Source: JBAZTO01 sp041661865 (GTDB taxonomy: Bacteria; Planctomycetota; Phycisphaerae; SM23-33). Taken from it: DNA of 64,000 nucleotides. The translations under genes and the position numbers were made by a program. The DNA lies in contig JBAZTO010000002.1 of NCBI GenBank assembly GCA_041661865.1, positions 62,001 to 126,000 of the forward strand, given 5' to 3'. Below, one piece after another: positions 41,389-50,194 of the stretch. Position 1 is the first letter of the stretch, and the number at the start of each line of letters is the position of its first letter. The notes beneath the pieces are model-generated. The model was not told where the DNA came from and searched no databases. It worked only from the letters and a program-made list of their open reading frames with translations.

Positions 41389-41594
41389 CGTGGTTTTGGT
41401 GCGTCGCATGAACATCGGGACAGGCCCGCCATGCACGGCGGACAGGCCACAATCGGCGATACCGGCGGGCGCGGCCGGAGGGCTCTCCCCTGGCGCACCT
41501 GTCAAAGTTTCGCGCCATCGGTTTTCCCCACTGGGCGATTCCTGGACGGTGGGCGGCGGAGCCACTACGAAACCACGCGATCAGGGACAAGACA

Positions 41595-41613
41595 CACAGG
41601 CGAGACGCCTGTG
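41595..41613. repeat. Family C palindrome downstream of flgL
   Basis: An exact copy of CACAGGCGAGACGCCTGTG lies 10 bp after the flgL stop codon, in the same relation as the copies after fliC and msrBA. Confidence 0.8.
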
Positions 41614-41623
41614 ACACCCCAAC

Positions 41624-43060
41624 TTAGCGGAGGTAGTCCAGCAGCGACATGTTCATGATCTTCGACGAGGAGGTCAGGATCATCTCGTAGAAGGTTTGAA
41701 CACGGGCCAACTCGGCGGCAATGGTGGCGATGTCGGCCCCCTGCAACTCCGAGGCCCGGTCCTTGGCATTGCCCTGGATGCTCGTGATGCTCTGGCGGAG
41801 GTTCTCCAGGCCCTGGGCCCGCGCGCCCAGCGACGTCAGGCCGCCCATCACGCCCGACATGACCTCTTCGAGCGATTGGGTCTCCTCTATCAAGAGACTC
41901 GATACGTCAGAGTCGCCGGTATCCTGGTTCCCGTTGAGCAGGTCACGCGCGCGGATGAGCGTGCCCAGCAGGTCGTACGTCCCGCCGACCCGGACCGCCT
42001 CGACGCCGACGCGCGTCAGGCCCGTCGTGTTGACGCACAGCACCCGCCCGTCGCGAGAGTCGGTCACCATCTGGTTGTCCTGGAATGTGGCCAGGATGCT
42101 GGATTGGCCGTCGTCAATCGACAGTCGCGCGCTGGCATGGACCGCCACCTCCACCAGGCCCGAGATCCCCGCCGTCAGTTGGCTCATGTCCAGGTAGACA
42201 CAGTCGCCGTCGGCATTGGACACTTTTAGATCGGTATCCAAGGCCGTGTAGCTCACCGCCGGCCCGCCGTCCAGCCGCACAGTCTGTGCGTCGGCATCGA
42301 TGGAGACGGTGTGGTCGCCCAGAATCGTGTCGAGCGAGGCGGAACTGGCTCCCACGGCCAGGGTGGTGGGCATTCCGCTGGTTTGCGTCAGCGTCGTCTC
42401 CTCGTGCGTGATGCTCAGCCACGCGTCGCCGCGCACGGAGGAGGTGCCGCTGCCGCCAGCCGCTCCCGTCGAGCCCAGGAAGGTGGGACTTCGGCGCTCA
42501 TCGCAGCCGAAAATCTCCGCCCCGACGCTCACGCCGCTCTGGGCCACGCCCGGCGCCACCGGCACGGGCATTTTCTGATAGCTGCCCTGGTAGGTCGCCG
42601 AAACGATCCTATCGCCCGATCGCTCCACCAGGTAAGGAGCGGTGGTGTTGCTCGCGCCGCTGAAGACGTAGCGGCCCAGGCTCTCCTGGTTGATCGAGGC
42701 GACGACCTCCTCCAATATCTCGTTGATCTGTTCGCCGACCAACTCGCGTTGCGTGGTGCTGTAGGTGCCGCTGGCGGCCTGCGTGAGCAACCCCTTGGCG
42801 TTGGTCAGCAGGTCGGAGATGTGTTGCAGGGTGGTGGCGCCTTGATCCAGGTCGGTCGTCACGGTGGAGATGTTCTTAAGGTAGGAATCGAGCGTCTGGT
42901 CCTGGCCCAGGAGATTCATGATCCTGGAGGCGTCGACCGGATCGTCCGAGGGGCGGTTGATGCGGTTGCCCGAGCTGACCTGCTCCTGGAGGCGCGTCAG
43001 GGCGTCGGTCTGTCTCTGGATGGCCGTCACCGTGTTGGAGAAGATCGCTCCCCAGCTCAT
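41624..43060 (-). CDS. flgL: Hook-filament junction protein FlgL (HAP3)
   Basis: This 478-residue junction protein has the N-terminal flagellin-like D0/D1 region (MSWGAIFSNTVTAIQRQTDALTRLQEQVSSGNRINRPSDDPVDASRIMNL). The C-terminal helix QGADIATIAAELARVQTFYEMILTSSSKIMNMSLLDYLR is also typical. It is longer than usual (about 300-420), with an inserted beta-rich outer domain at about 190-370. It is last in the fliK-to-flgL operon. Confidence 0.93.
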   Translation of the reverse strand: MSWGAIFSNTVTAIQRQTDALTRLQEQVSSGNRINRPSDDPVDASRIMNLLGQDQTLDSYLKNISTVTTDLDQGATTLQHISDLLTNAKGLLTQAASGTYSTTQRELVGEQINEILEEVVASINQESLGRYVFSGASNTTAPYLVERSGDRIVSATYQGSYQKMPVPVAPGVAQSGVSVGAEIFGCDERRSPTFLGSTGAAGGSGTSSVRGDAWLSITHEETTLTQTSGMPTTLAVGASSASLDTILGDHTVSIDADAQTVRLDGGPAVSYTALDTDLKVSNADGDCVYLDMSQLTAGISGLVEVAVHASARLSIDDGQSSILATFQDNQMVTDSRDGRVLCVNTTGLTRVGVEAVRVGGTYDLLGTLIRARDLLNGNQDTGDSDVSSLLIEETQSLEEVMSGVMGGLTSLGARAQGLENLRQSITSIQGNAKDRASELQGADIATIAAELARVQTFYEMILTSSSKIMNMSLLDYLR

Positions 43061-43091
43061 CGGACGCTCCTGCCTGCTAAAGTAAAGATCC

Positions 43092-45041
43092 TCACGATAT
43101 GATGTCCGTCAGGTATTGCATGGTCTGGTCCTGGATGTTGAGGAACCGGGCCATGGACTGGAACATCCGCTGATAGATGGTCAACTGGATCGTCTGCTCG
43201 TTGACGTCCACGCCGCTGATTGTGCTGCGCTGGTTCTCCAGTTGCTGCGTAACGCTGTCGAGGGCCGTCTGCCGCACCTGGCGCGTGGCCACCTCCTGCC
43301 CCAGATTCGTGACCATGTTGGTGAAATAGTCCGAGCAGGTGACTCCGCCCAGGGCATTGAGCTTGGCTTGTCCCACCTCGGCCAGGCGTTGAATGTTCTG
43401 CTGGTCCTGGCCTTGGCCGACCGAGCCGGCCAGGAGCGAGGGATCCTCGGCCAGGTCTTCTCGAACGCCGATGGTCTGGGCTGAGCTGCCGGTGAAGAAG
43501 ACGTTCAAGCCCGCCGCGGCCAGAAAGCCCGACGTGTCGGAGTTGGCCAGGGCCAGGCAGGTTCCTTCGTCGCCGTCGGCGACGGTCCCGGCGCCCAGGG
43601 CGATTTCGATTCCGTTGCTGAGCGTCAGCTTGTCGCCCGAAGCATAGCCCCTGCCGATGTTGAAAGTCTGCACCAGTTCGCCCGCCTCGTTGTGCACCTC
43701 CAGCGACAGGCCTTCGGTCACGCCGATGGTGCCGGCGCCGGCGACGGTGAAGGTGTACTCCTGGTTGTCGCTCCCGCTGTAGAGGCCGGTGATCTGGACG
43801 GCGCTGGCGCCGATGGTTCCGCCGTCGACGCTGGCAGGCAAGGCCGGCACGAAATCAAACGTGTAGCCGACGTCGGCGGAGACCCTCACGCAACTGTCGG
43901 CGATGTTGGCTGAGAGATTGGACACGGCGTTCAGCCGCGCCACCACGTCGGCCACGGTGTCGGTTGCGGGGTCCACCGAGATCCTCGTGCGTACGCATAG
44001 GCCGCTGGCATCGGTGACGCGGACATAGAAGTCGCCCGCCGTCACGTCGCAGGCCAGGTCGCTGACCGCTCCGCTTCCGACGGCCTGGCCGACCAGTTCG
44101 CTGAACGATCCGCCGGTCCCGACCCCCTGCACATGCAGGCGGTTGACCTCGGTGATGACCTGGCCGGCCAGCGCGTCCAGCTTGTCGGCCAGGCCCGGCA
44201 GCAGATCGTTGGCCAGGGACAGCATCGCCCCCAGCTTGCCGCCCCGGTAGCTGCCGATATAGTTGTCGTAATCGCCGGCACTGAGGCCCAGGTCCATATT
44301 TTCATCGAGGCCGACCTGGATTGCCTTGTCGTTCATGCCCGCCACGATGGGAATATCCCACGCGTAAAGCCGCTGGTCGGCGCCGGCCTCGGTGGTGCCG
44401 GAAGACTGGATGTCCACCAGGGCCGCCAATTCCGTCATGCATTGGCCCCGGCGGTCGCGCAGGGCGCCGGCGATGGCGCCGCCGGCCTCGGCGGGCCCTA
44501 TCTGCGCGTTGATGTCGGCGATCTCCCCGGTCAGCGTATTAACCTGCCGCACCATATCCTCGGCCTGGAGACGAACATCCTCCTGTGCATTCCGCAGGAA
44601 GGCCGACGCGTCGCGGAACTGCGCGCCGAGCGATTGACCGGCGGCGATCACCTGCTCCTGCAAGGCCGGGCTGTTGGGCTGGGCCGCCAGTTGCCGCAGT
44701 GCCCCAAAGAAGTCCTCCAGCGAGCCGGCCAGCCGGTTGGCGCTCACGTCGCCGAAGGAAGACTCGATCAATTGCAGGGTGCTCAATTCTTCATTGGTCT
44801 GGCCCGAGAGGGTCTGCTGGCGGAGCAACTGGTTTTCCGTGAGCTGGTCGATGGCACGGCGGACCGTGCTGACCTCCGCGCCCGTGACGTCGTTGTCCGC
44901 CGACGAGCCGACCATCGGGACAATGGTAAGGTCCTGCCGGTGGTAGCCCTCGGTGCCGGCGTTGGCGATGTTGGCGCCGATAAGCTCCAGGGCCCGCTGG
45001 GAGACCTGGATGCCGCTTAGACCTATGGAGAAGTTTGGCAT
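43092..45041 (-). CDS. flgK: Hook-filament junction protein FlgK (HAP1)
   Basis: In this 649-residue protein the N-terminal region (SIGLSGIQVSQRALELIGANIANAGTEGYHRQ) and the C-terminal region (SGVDVNEQTIQLTIYQRMFQSMARFLNIQDQTMQYLTDIIS) are diagnostic. It is larger than E. coli FlgK (547), with extra beta-rich domains at about 330-520. It lies 3 bp from flgN, the gene for its chaperone. Confidence 0.95.
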   Translation of the reverse strand: MPNFSIGLSGIQVSQRALELIGANIANAGTEGYHRQDLTIVPMVGSSADNDVTGAEVSTVRRAIDQLTENQLLRQQTLSGQTNEELSTLQLIESSFGDVSANRLAGSLEDFFGALRQLAAQPNSPALQEQVIAAGQSLGAQFRDASAFLRNAQEDVRLQAEDMVRQVNTLTGEIADINAQIGPAEAGGAIAGALRDRRGQCMTELAALVDIQSSGTTEAGADQRLYAWDIPIVAGMNDKAIQVGLDENMDLGLSAGDYDNYIGSYRGGKLGAMLSLANDLLPGLADKLDALAGQVITEVNRLHVQGVGTGGSFSELVGQAVGSGAVSDLACDVTAGDFYVRVTDASGLCVRTRISVDPATDTVADVVARLNAVSNLSANIADSCVRVSADVGYTFDFVPALPASVDGGTIGASAVQITGLYSGSDNQEYTFTVAGAGTIGVTEGLSLEVHNEAGELVQTFNIGRGYASGDKLTLSNGIEIALGAGTVADGDEGTCLALANSDTSGFLAAAGLNVFFTGSSAQTIGVREDLAEDPSLLAGSVGQGQDQQNIQRLAEVGQAKLNALGGVTCSDYFTNMVTNLGQEVATRQVRQTALDSVTQQLENQRSTISGVDVNEQTIQLTIYQRMFQSMARFLNIQDQTMQYLTDIIS

Positions 45042-45044
45042 AGC

Positions 45045-45554
45045 CTATAGTCTCGAGTTGATCATGCTGGTCGATCGCCACACGTTGGTCCCGCCGCGGT
45101 CGTAGGTGGTGACTTCTCCACCGCCCCCGAGGCACTCCAGCATCATGCTGTTGAGGCGGGCGCTCTCGTAGAGCAGCGTCGAGGTCTGCATGTGCTGAAG
45201 CCTCATGCTTGCCGCCGCCTCGATCAGCCGCTCGCGTCGCTGGGCCAGCGGCGCCGCCAGCGAGGAGGGCAGGTGCTGGATCAGTACCGACAGCTTCAGT
45301 TCGCGCGCGGGAATGTTCAGTGCCCGGGCCAGGTTCGCCCGGCAGGCCGCCAGCGCCGCATCGGCAGGCCCCTGCCGGTCCTGGGTCTCTTCCATCACGC
45401 CCAGCAGGCGTTCCATCGCGGAGTCGTCGCGCTCGACGATCGCGCGGTACAACTCAGCCAACTGGGCGGTCTTGACCTCCAGGAGCGACAGCTCACCGTC
45501 CAGCGCTGCCAAAATCTGCTGGACCATCCCGTCTAGTGAAGGCTGACTTGTCAT
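45045..45554 (-). CDS. flgN: FlgN-like chaperone
   Basis: This 169-residue helical protein has an N-terminal coiled-coil arrangement (VQQILAALDGELSLLEVKTAQLAELYRAIVERD) and a middle LNIPARELKLSVLIQHLP typical of FlgN. FlgN delivers FlgK and FlgL to the export gate. Its position between flgJ and flgK supports this call. It starts directly before the flgJ stop. Confidence 0.85.
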   Translation of the reverse strand: MTSQPSLDGMVQQILAALDGELSLLEVKTAQLAELYRAIVERDDSAMERLLGVMEETQDRQGPADAALAACRANLARALNIPARELKLSVLIQHLPSSLAAPLAQRRERLIEAAASMRLQHMQTSTLLYESARLNSMMLECLGGGGEVTTYDRGGTNVWRSTSMINSRL

Positions 45555-45914
45555 CTATAGCCGCTCCGAGGTTGTCGCCGCCGGCGCCTGGGCCCGCGAC
45601 GATTGCATCTGCCGGTAAAGCTCCTGCCCAAGCCCCAGCCCGCCGCGCTGGGAGATATCCTGCGCAAGGTTGAACCAGAACATGCTCCGAACCTGCTCGC
45701 TGCCGGTGTCCTCCAGCAGGCCCGATTCGGGGACGGTCTTCTGCATCTCCTCCATCAGCTTGTGGAGGAAGACCGACTCGAAATCGTTGGCCACCTTCTT
45801 GAGCCTGGCCGCATCGGCGGCGCTGCCCTGGGCGTTGGCGCCCGCGCCCGGCGCGGCGGCCAGGCCCGTGGTGGGCAACTCCAGGATCGGCATGGACGAA
45901 TCGAGGTTAATCAT
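45555..45914 (-). CDS. flgJ: Rod-binding protein FlgJ, N-terminal domain only
   Basis: This 119-residue protein corresponds to the FlgJ rod-capping domain (KKVANDFESVFLHKLMEEMQKTVPESGLLEDTGSEQVRSMFWFNLAQDISQRGGLGLGQELYRQM). The C-terminal peptidoglycan hydrolase domain found in gammaproteobacteria is absent; single-domain FlgJ is common elsewhere. The start at 45914 is set by the ATG that begins the conserved region. It lies between flgI and flgN. Confidence 0.92.
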   Translation of the reverse strand: MINLDSSMPILELPTTGLAAAPGAGANAQGSAADAARLKKVANDFESVFLHKLMEEMQKTVPESGLLEDTGSEQVRSMFWFNLAQDISQRGGLGLGQELYRQMQSSRAQAPAATTSERL

Positions 45915-45922
45915 TGGCGTTC

Positions 45923-47056
45923 CTACATGATTTTGAGCTGCGCCTGCAACGCGCCGGCCTGTCGCAAGGCCTCGAAGATGGCGATCATGTCGCCGGGAGT
46001 CAGTCCCATCGCGTTGAGGGCCTGGGCCAGTTCCTGCACCGAGACCTTCCGCGGCACGACAAACATCGTTCCCTTCTCCTCGACCGCGCTGATCTCCGTG
46101 CGGTTGGTCTTTTCCGTCGTGCCGGTGTTGGAGAAGGGCTCGGGCTGCGAAACAGATTCCTTCTCCTGCGTGACGATCGAAAGATTGCCGTGCGAGATGG
46201 CCACGGTGGAGATCCCCACGTTCTCGCCGACGACGATGGTGCCGGTCCGCTCGTTGATGATGACCACGGCCGGGAAGTCCACCTTCACCTGGATGCCGCC
46301 GATGCTGTCGATGAAGCCGGGCAACTGCGCCCGCGACAGGTCGGCGGGCACGGCCACCCGGATCGACCCGCTGTCGACGGCCAGGGCACTTTCGGGATAC
46401 AGGCCGTTGATGGCCTGGGCGATGGTCTGGGCGGTGGAGAAGTCGCCGTTCCGCAACTGCATGGCGAGGAAGCCGTTTTCGAGGAAGGTGGCGACCTCTT
46501 CTCTTTCGATGGTCGCCCCGGCCGGGATGCGCCCGACGGTGGAGTGGTTCTTCTGTACGCTGGCGGATTTCCCCGTGGCGCTGAAGCCTCCGCCCAGCGA
46601 AATTGCGCCCTGGGCCACGGCGTACACTTCGCCGTCGGCGCCGACCAGGGGCGTCAGCAGGAGCATTCCGCCCCGCAGGCTGGTGGCGTCTCCGATGGCT
46701 GAGACGGTCACGTCGATCTCGCCGCCCTTGCGTCCGAAGGGAGGCAGATCCGCCGTCACCAGCACGCTGGCGATGTTCTTGCTGTTGATGTCGGCGATCT
46801 CCATCGTCATGCCCATGCGGTGGAGGATGTTGGTCAGCGCCCGGCGGCTGGAGGGCGAGTTGTCGCCGGTGCCTTCCAGCCCCACCACCAGGCCGTAGCC
46901 CCACAACGGGTTGCTCCGGATACCCTGGATATCGACGATGTCCTTGACTCGCTCAGCCCCCGCCGGCAGGGCCAGCGCGATCACGGCGACCAGGGCCAGC
47001 ACGCGGCAGGCTACCTTCTTGTTTCGTTCAGGCATGATGTCCGTCGCCCATGTCAT
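45923..47056 (-). CDS. flgI: Flagellar P-ring protein FlgI
   Basis: This 377-residue periplasmic ring protein has an N-terminal signal peptide (ACRVLALVAVIALALPAGA). The conserved start of the mature protein is ERVKDIVDIQGIRSNPLWGYGLVVGLEGTGDN. The C-terminus ends in NAMGLTPGDMIAIFEALRQAGALQAQLKIM. An alternative ATG at 47035 (MPERNKK) would give a more usual signal peptide. Its presence shows a gram-negative-type bushing around the rod. Confidence 0.95.
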   Translation of the reverse strand: MTWATDIMPERNKKVACRVLALVAVIALALPAGAERVKDIVDIQGIRSNPLWGYGLVVGLEGTGDNSPSSRRALTNILHRMGMTMEIADINSKNIASVLVTADLPPFGRKGGEIDVTVSAIGDATSLRGGMLLLTPLVGADGEVYAVAQGAISLGGGFSATGKSASVQKNHSTVGRIPAGATIEREEVATFLENGFLAMQLRNGDFSTAQTIAQAINGLYPESALAVDSGSIRVAVPADLSRAQLPGFIDSIGGIQVKVDFPAVVIINERTGTIVVGENVGISTVAISHGNLSIVTQEKESVSQPEPFSNTGTTEKTNRTEISAVEEKGTMFVVPRKVSVQELAQALNAMGLTPGDMIAIFEALRQAGALQAQLKIM

Positions 47057-47072
47057 AGCCTTGCGGCCTTTC

Positions 47073-47696
47073 TCAGAACGGATTGATGAAGTTCAGTATC
47101 TGGTCGAACCAGCCGGGATTGGTGAACTGTTTTTCCTGGCCCTTGGCGCGATAGACGATGCGGAAGTCGGCCACCTTCGTGCTCAGCACGGTGTTCCGGA
47201 AGGTCACGTCGGTCGGCCGGACAATGCCGCTGACCTCGATGATCTCCTGGTCGCCCTGCGTCGACCGCATGCGCGTGCCCAGCACCACCAGGTTGCCGTT
47301 GGGCAGGATGTCCTGGACCGTGACGGTGATCTCGTCGGCCACGCTGCGGGAGGAGTCGAACTTGGCCTCGCCCTCGAACTTGGTTTCGGCGTTGGTGCTC
47401 AGGTCCGCCGTCGGCATCGTCGTGGTCTTGCTGGAAATGCTGCCCCAGTTGATGGTGCCTTCCGACTTCAGCGTGCGGTCGGACTTCTTGTTCATGTCGC
47501 GAGAGGTCTCGTTGGCGATGACGCTCTTTTCGCTGATGAGAATGGTGATGTTGTCGCCGACCCTTCGGGCCGTGTCGTCGGCGGTGATCGAGCCGCCCTT
47601 GCCGCGGGCCTTGTCCCAGATCGAACCGGCCTGTAGGGCCCCGACCCACAGGGCCAGCAGCGCGCCGACGGCCATGATGGCTCTTCCTCGCGTCAT
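47073..47696 (-). CDS. flgH: Flagellar L-ring protein FlgH, without lipobox
   Basis: This 207-residue protein has a cleavable signal (ALLALWVGALQAGSIWD) and the conserved FlgH core (RVGDNITILISEKSVIANETSRDMNKKSD, then VSGIVRPTDVTFRNTVLSTKVADFRIVY). Most FlgH proteins are lipoproteins with a Cys at the signal cleavage site; no Cys is present here. The ring may therefore be anchored to the outer membrane in another way. It overlaps flgA by 4 bp. Confidence 0.93.
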   Translation of the reverse strand: MTRGRAIMAVGALLALWVGALQAGSIWDKARGKGGSITADDTARRVGDNITILISEKSVIANETSRDMNKKSDRTLKSEGTINWGSISSKTTTMPTADLSTNAETKFEGEAKFDSSRSVADEITVTVQDILPNGNLVVLGTRMRSTQGDQEIIEVSGIVRPTDVTFRNTVLSTKVADFRIVYRAKGQEKQFTNPGWFDQILNFINPF

Positions 47697-48670
47697 TTCC
47701 GTACCTCGCTGACCAGCGGCTCGACGGCCCCGTCGGGGGCGACCTTGGCCAGGACCACGCGGTCGCTGTCGACGTTGCGGACCTTGATCAGGTCACCGAT
47801 CTTGCCATCTTCCATCGCCTTGCCGATGCCCGAGACGGTAAAGCCCGGGCCACGAACCCGCATGGTCACGCCCTGGTCCTTGCGGACTACCGGGGTGGGC
47901 CTGGAGACCTTGAGCATCGAGACGCGGATCACGGTGCCGGCCGGCAACGATTGGGCGGCGGTCTGCCCCACCGGCGAAGCAAAGGCGTCCTCGCTCCGCT
48001 GGTCCCGCAACACGGTATCGACCCGGACGTTTTCGTTCGTCAGTTGACAGCCGGCGGGGATGTCCATGGCCGCCACCGCCTGGCGGACCGGATACTGTGC
48101 CTTGAAGGTCAATTCCACCACGGCCAGTTGCTCACCGTCACGCGAGACAGCCACTGCCAGTCGGACCATGTTCGGGCCGGGACTCTTGGCCAGACGCGGC
48201 TGGTAGGTCGCATTCTTGAGGTTCGGGAGCGACAGATCGGCCGGCTCCTGGGCCAGTTGCCACACGCAGCCGTCGGGGCCGGGATGGTTCCTGGCCAGGA
48301 ACTCCCTGGCTGCCCGGAGCAGCGGCTCGATGCCGATGCCCGCGCCATCGCTCTCGACGACCACCGCGTCAGCGCCGCTGAACTCGACCTGATCGTCCGC
48401 GGCAATGCCGTTGGAGGCCAGGCGGGCCAGGAGGGTCTGACGGTCGAAGGTGAGCTTTTCCCTGGCCGAGGGGCTTCGCCCCATGGGCAGCGCCGCGGCG
48501 CGAGCGGACAACTTCTCGTCCTGGCAGCGCACGACGCATACGTCGCCCAGTTTCAGCGCGCCCGCGCCGGCCTGCGCGGTCCGCGGCAGGTAGATCTGAA
48601 GGGCCGCTCCAGAAGTCGGGGCCGTCCAGACCAGGGCGGCAACGGCAATGGCTATCCATGCTCTTTTCAT
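47693..48670 (-). CDS. flgA: P-ring assembly chaperone FlgA
   Basis: This 325-residue protein has a signal peptide (MKRAWIAIAVAALVWTAPTSGA) and a SAF-type C-terminal domain with VAAMDIPAGCQLTNENVRVDT and the VSRPTPVVRKDQGVTMRVRGPGFTVSGIGKAMEDGKIGDLIKVRN signature. It helps FlgI assemble in the periplasm. It is longer than the E. coli protein (about 220), with an extra N-terminal domain. It overlaps flgH by ATGA. Confidence 0.9.
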   Translation of the reverse strand: MKRAWIAIAVAALVWTAPTSGAALQIYLPRTAQAGAGALKLGDVCVVRCQDEKLSARAAALPMGRSPSAREKLTFDRQTLLARLASNGIAADDQVEFSGADAVVVESDGAGIGIEPLLRAAREFLARNHPGPDGCVWQLAQEPADLSLPNLKNATYQPRLAKSPGPNMVRLAVAVSRDGEQLAVVELTFKAQYPVRQAVAAMDIPAGCQLTNENVRVDTVLRDQRSEDAFASPVGQTAAQSLPAGTVIRVSMLKVSRPTPVVRKDQGVTMRVRGPGFTVSGIGKAMEDGKIGDLIKVRNVDSDRVVLAKVAPDGAVEPLVSEVRK

Positions 48671-48685
48671 GTTTGGTTTTGCCCC

Positions 48686-49471
48686 TTAGCCCATCAGCCG
48701 GTTGGCGGTGGTCAGCATTTCGTCGCCGGCCTTGATGGCGCGCGAATTGATCTCGTAGGCCCGCTGGGCGGTGATGAGGTTGACCAGTTCGGTCACCATC
48801 TGCACGTTGGATCGCTCCAGGAAGCCCTGCTGTATCTCGCCCATGCCGTTCTGCCCGGCCGTCCCGGTGGTGGGGCTGCCGCTGGCGGGAGTCTCGGAGA
48901 GCAGATTGCCGCCCTCGCTGGACAGGCCCGAGGGATTGGCGAACCGCACCAGGGAGAGCGTGCCGATCACCGTGCCGGCATTGTCGGCGCCGGTGAAGAC
49001 CGTCACGGTACCGTCCTTGCCGATGCCGATGGACCGCGCGTCGGCGGGAATGGTGATGCTGGGTTCGATGGTGTAGCCGGCGGAAGTGACCACCTGCCCG
49101 GTGGCGTTGGTCCGCAAGGCCCCGTCGCGGGTGTAGCGCGTGCCATTGGGCGTGGTGACCGAAAGGAATCCGTCGCCCTCGATGGCCACGTCCAGGTTCC
49201 TGCCGGTGTTCTCCATCTCGCCCTGGGTGTGTACCTTGAGCGTCGAGGCCGGGCTGACGCCGCTGCCGATCTCAAAGCCGCTGGGGGCGACCACGCCGGC
49301 GGCCGTCTCGGTGCCCGCCTCGCGCATCTTGACGTACATCAGGTCGCGGAAGTCGACCTGGCTCCGCTTGAACCCGGCCGTGTTGATGTTGGCCAGATTG
49401 TTGGCGATCGTGTCGACGATCATCTGCTGGGCGCCCATGCCCGTGGCCGCGGTTGAAAAGGCCTTTAACAT
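48686..49471 (-). CDS. flgG: Flagellar distal rod protein FlgG
   Basis: This 261-residue protein has the N-terminal FSTAATGMGAQQMIVDTIANNLANINTAGFKRSQVDFRDLMY and C-terminal QGFLERSNVQMVTELVNLITAQRAYEINSRAIKAGDEMLTTANRL. The length matches the family (260). It lies 9 bp from flgF. Confidence 0.96.
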   Translation of the reverse strand: MLKAFSTAATGMGAQQMIVDTIANNLANINTAGFKRSQVDFRDLMYVKMREAGTETAAGVVAPSGFEIGSGVSPASTLKVHTQGEMENTGRNLDVAIEGDGFLSVTTPNGTRYTRDGALRTNATGQVVTSAGYTIEPSITIPADARSIGIGKDGTVTVFTGADNAGTVIGTLSLVRFANPSGLSSEGGNLLSETPASGSPTTGTAGQNGMGEIQQGFLERSNVQMVTELVNLITAQRAYEINSRAIKAGDEMLTTANRLMG

Positions 49472-49480
49472 GCAGTCTCC

Positions 49481-50194
49481 TTATAGTCCCGAGGCTACCT
49501 TCAACAGGTTGCGGTAGCGCTCGTCGTGCGTTTGAACGGTCTTGAGGTTGGCTTCGTAGGCCCGCGTCACCTTGATCAGCTCCACCAGTTCCTCCACCAC
49601 GCTGACGTTGGAGGCCTCGTTGTAGCCTTGGTGAACGCTCGTGGCTTTGGCCTCGTCGGGCTGGGTCGAGTCGGGCGCGTCATAGCATCCGCCGCCGACA
49701 GGGGTCAGCCCCGAGGAGTCCTCAAACTCGACGACCTTGACCTGCCCGACCTGCTGCGGGCCGACGCTGATCCTGCCGTCGCTGGCCACATGAATGCTGG
49801 AGGAGTCTGCCGACTGGGGCAGAATGATCGGCCCTTCGGTTCCTGAAACGGTCCTGCCGGCATAGTCCACCAACTGGCCGGTGCTGCTGAGGCGGAAGGT
49901 GCCGCTGCGCGTATACAGCGGGCCATCGGCCGTCTCGATGACGAAGAAACCCTTGCCCTCCAGCGCCAAGTCCAGCGGCCGGGCCGTCTCGACCAGGTGC
50001 CCCTGCGAGAGGTCCAGCCCGCCGCGAGCAGCCACGGCATTGCCGGCGACGGCCTGGGCCAGCACCTGGTCAAAAGCTGCCCCCTGCCGCTTGTAGCCGC
50101 TGGTGCTGGCATTGGCCAGGTTCTGCGTGATCATGCCGTAATATTCGCTGAGAGCCGAGAGGTTCGTGGCAGTCGCCTGGACGCTGTCATACAT
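49481..50194 (-). CDS. flgF: Flagellar proximal rod protein FlgF
   Basis: This 237-residue FlgF-type protein starts MYDSVQATATNLSALSEYYGMITQNLANASTSGYKRQG and ends NEASNVSVVEELVELIKVTRAYEANLKTVQTHDERYRNLLKVASGL. The start at 50194 is chosen because GAGGAGA lies upstream. It overlaps the PilZ-like gene by 8 bp. It is distinguished from FlgG by length and by its position before flgG. Confidence 0.9.
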   Translation of the reverse strand: MYDSVQATATNLSALSEYYGMITQNLANASTSGYKRQGAAFDQVLAQAVAGNAVAARGGLDLSQGHLVETARPLDLALEGKGFFVIETADGPLYTRSGTFRLSSTGQLVDYAGRTVSGTEGPIILPQSADSSSIHVASDGRISVGPQQVGQVKVVEFEDSSGLTPVGGGCYDAPDSTQPDEAKATSVHQGYNEASNVSVVEELVELIKVTRAYEANLKTVQTHDERYRNLLKVASGL

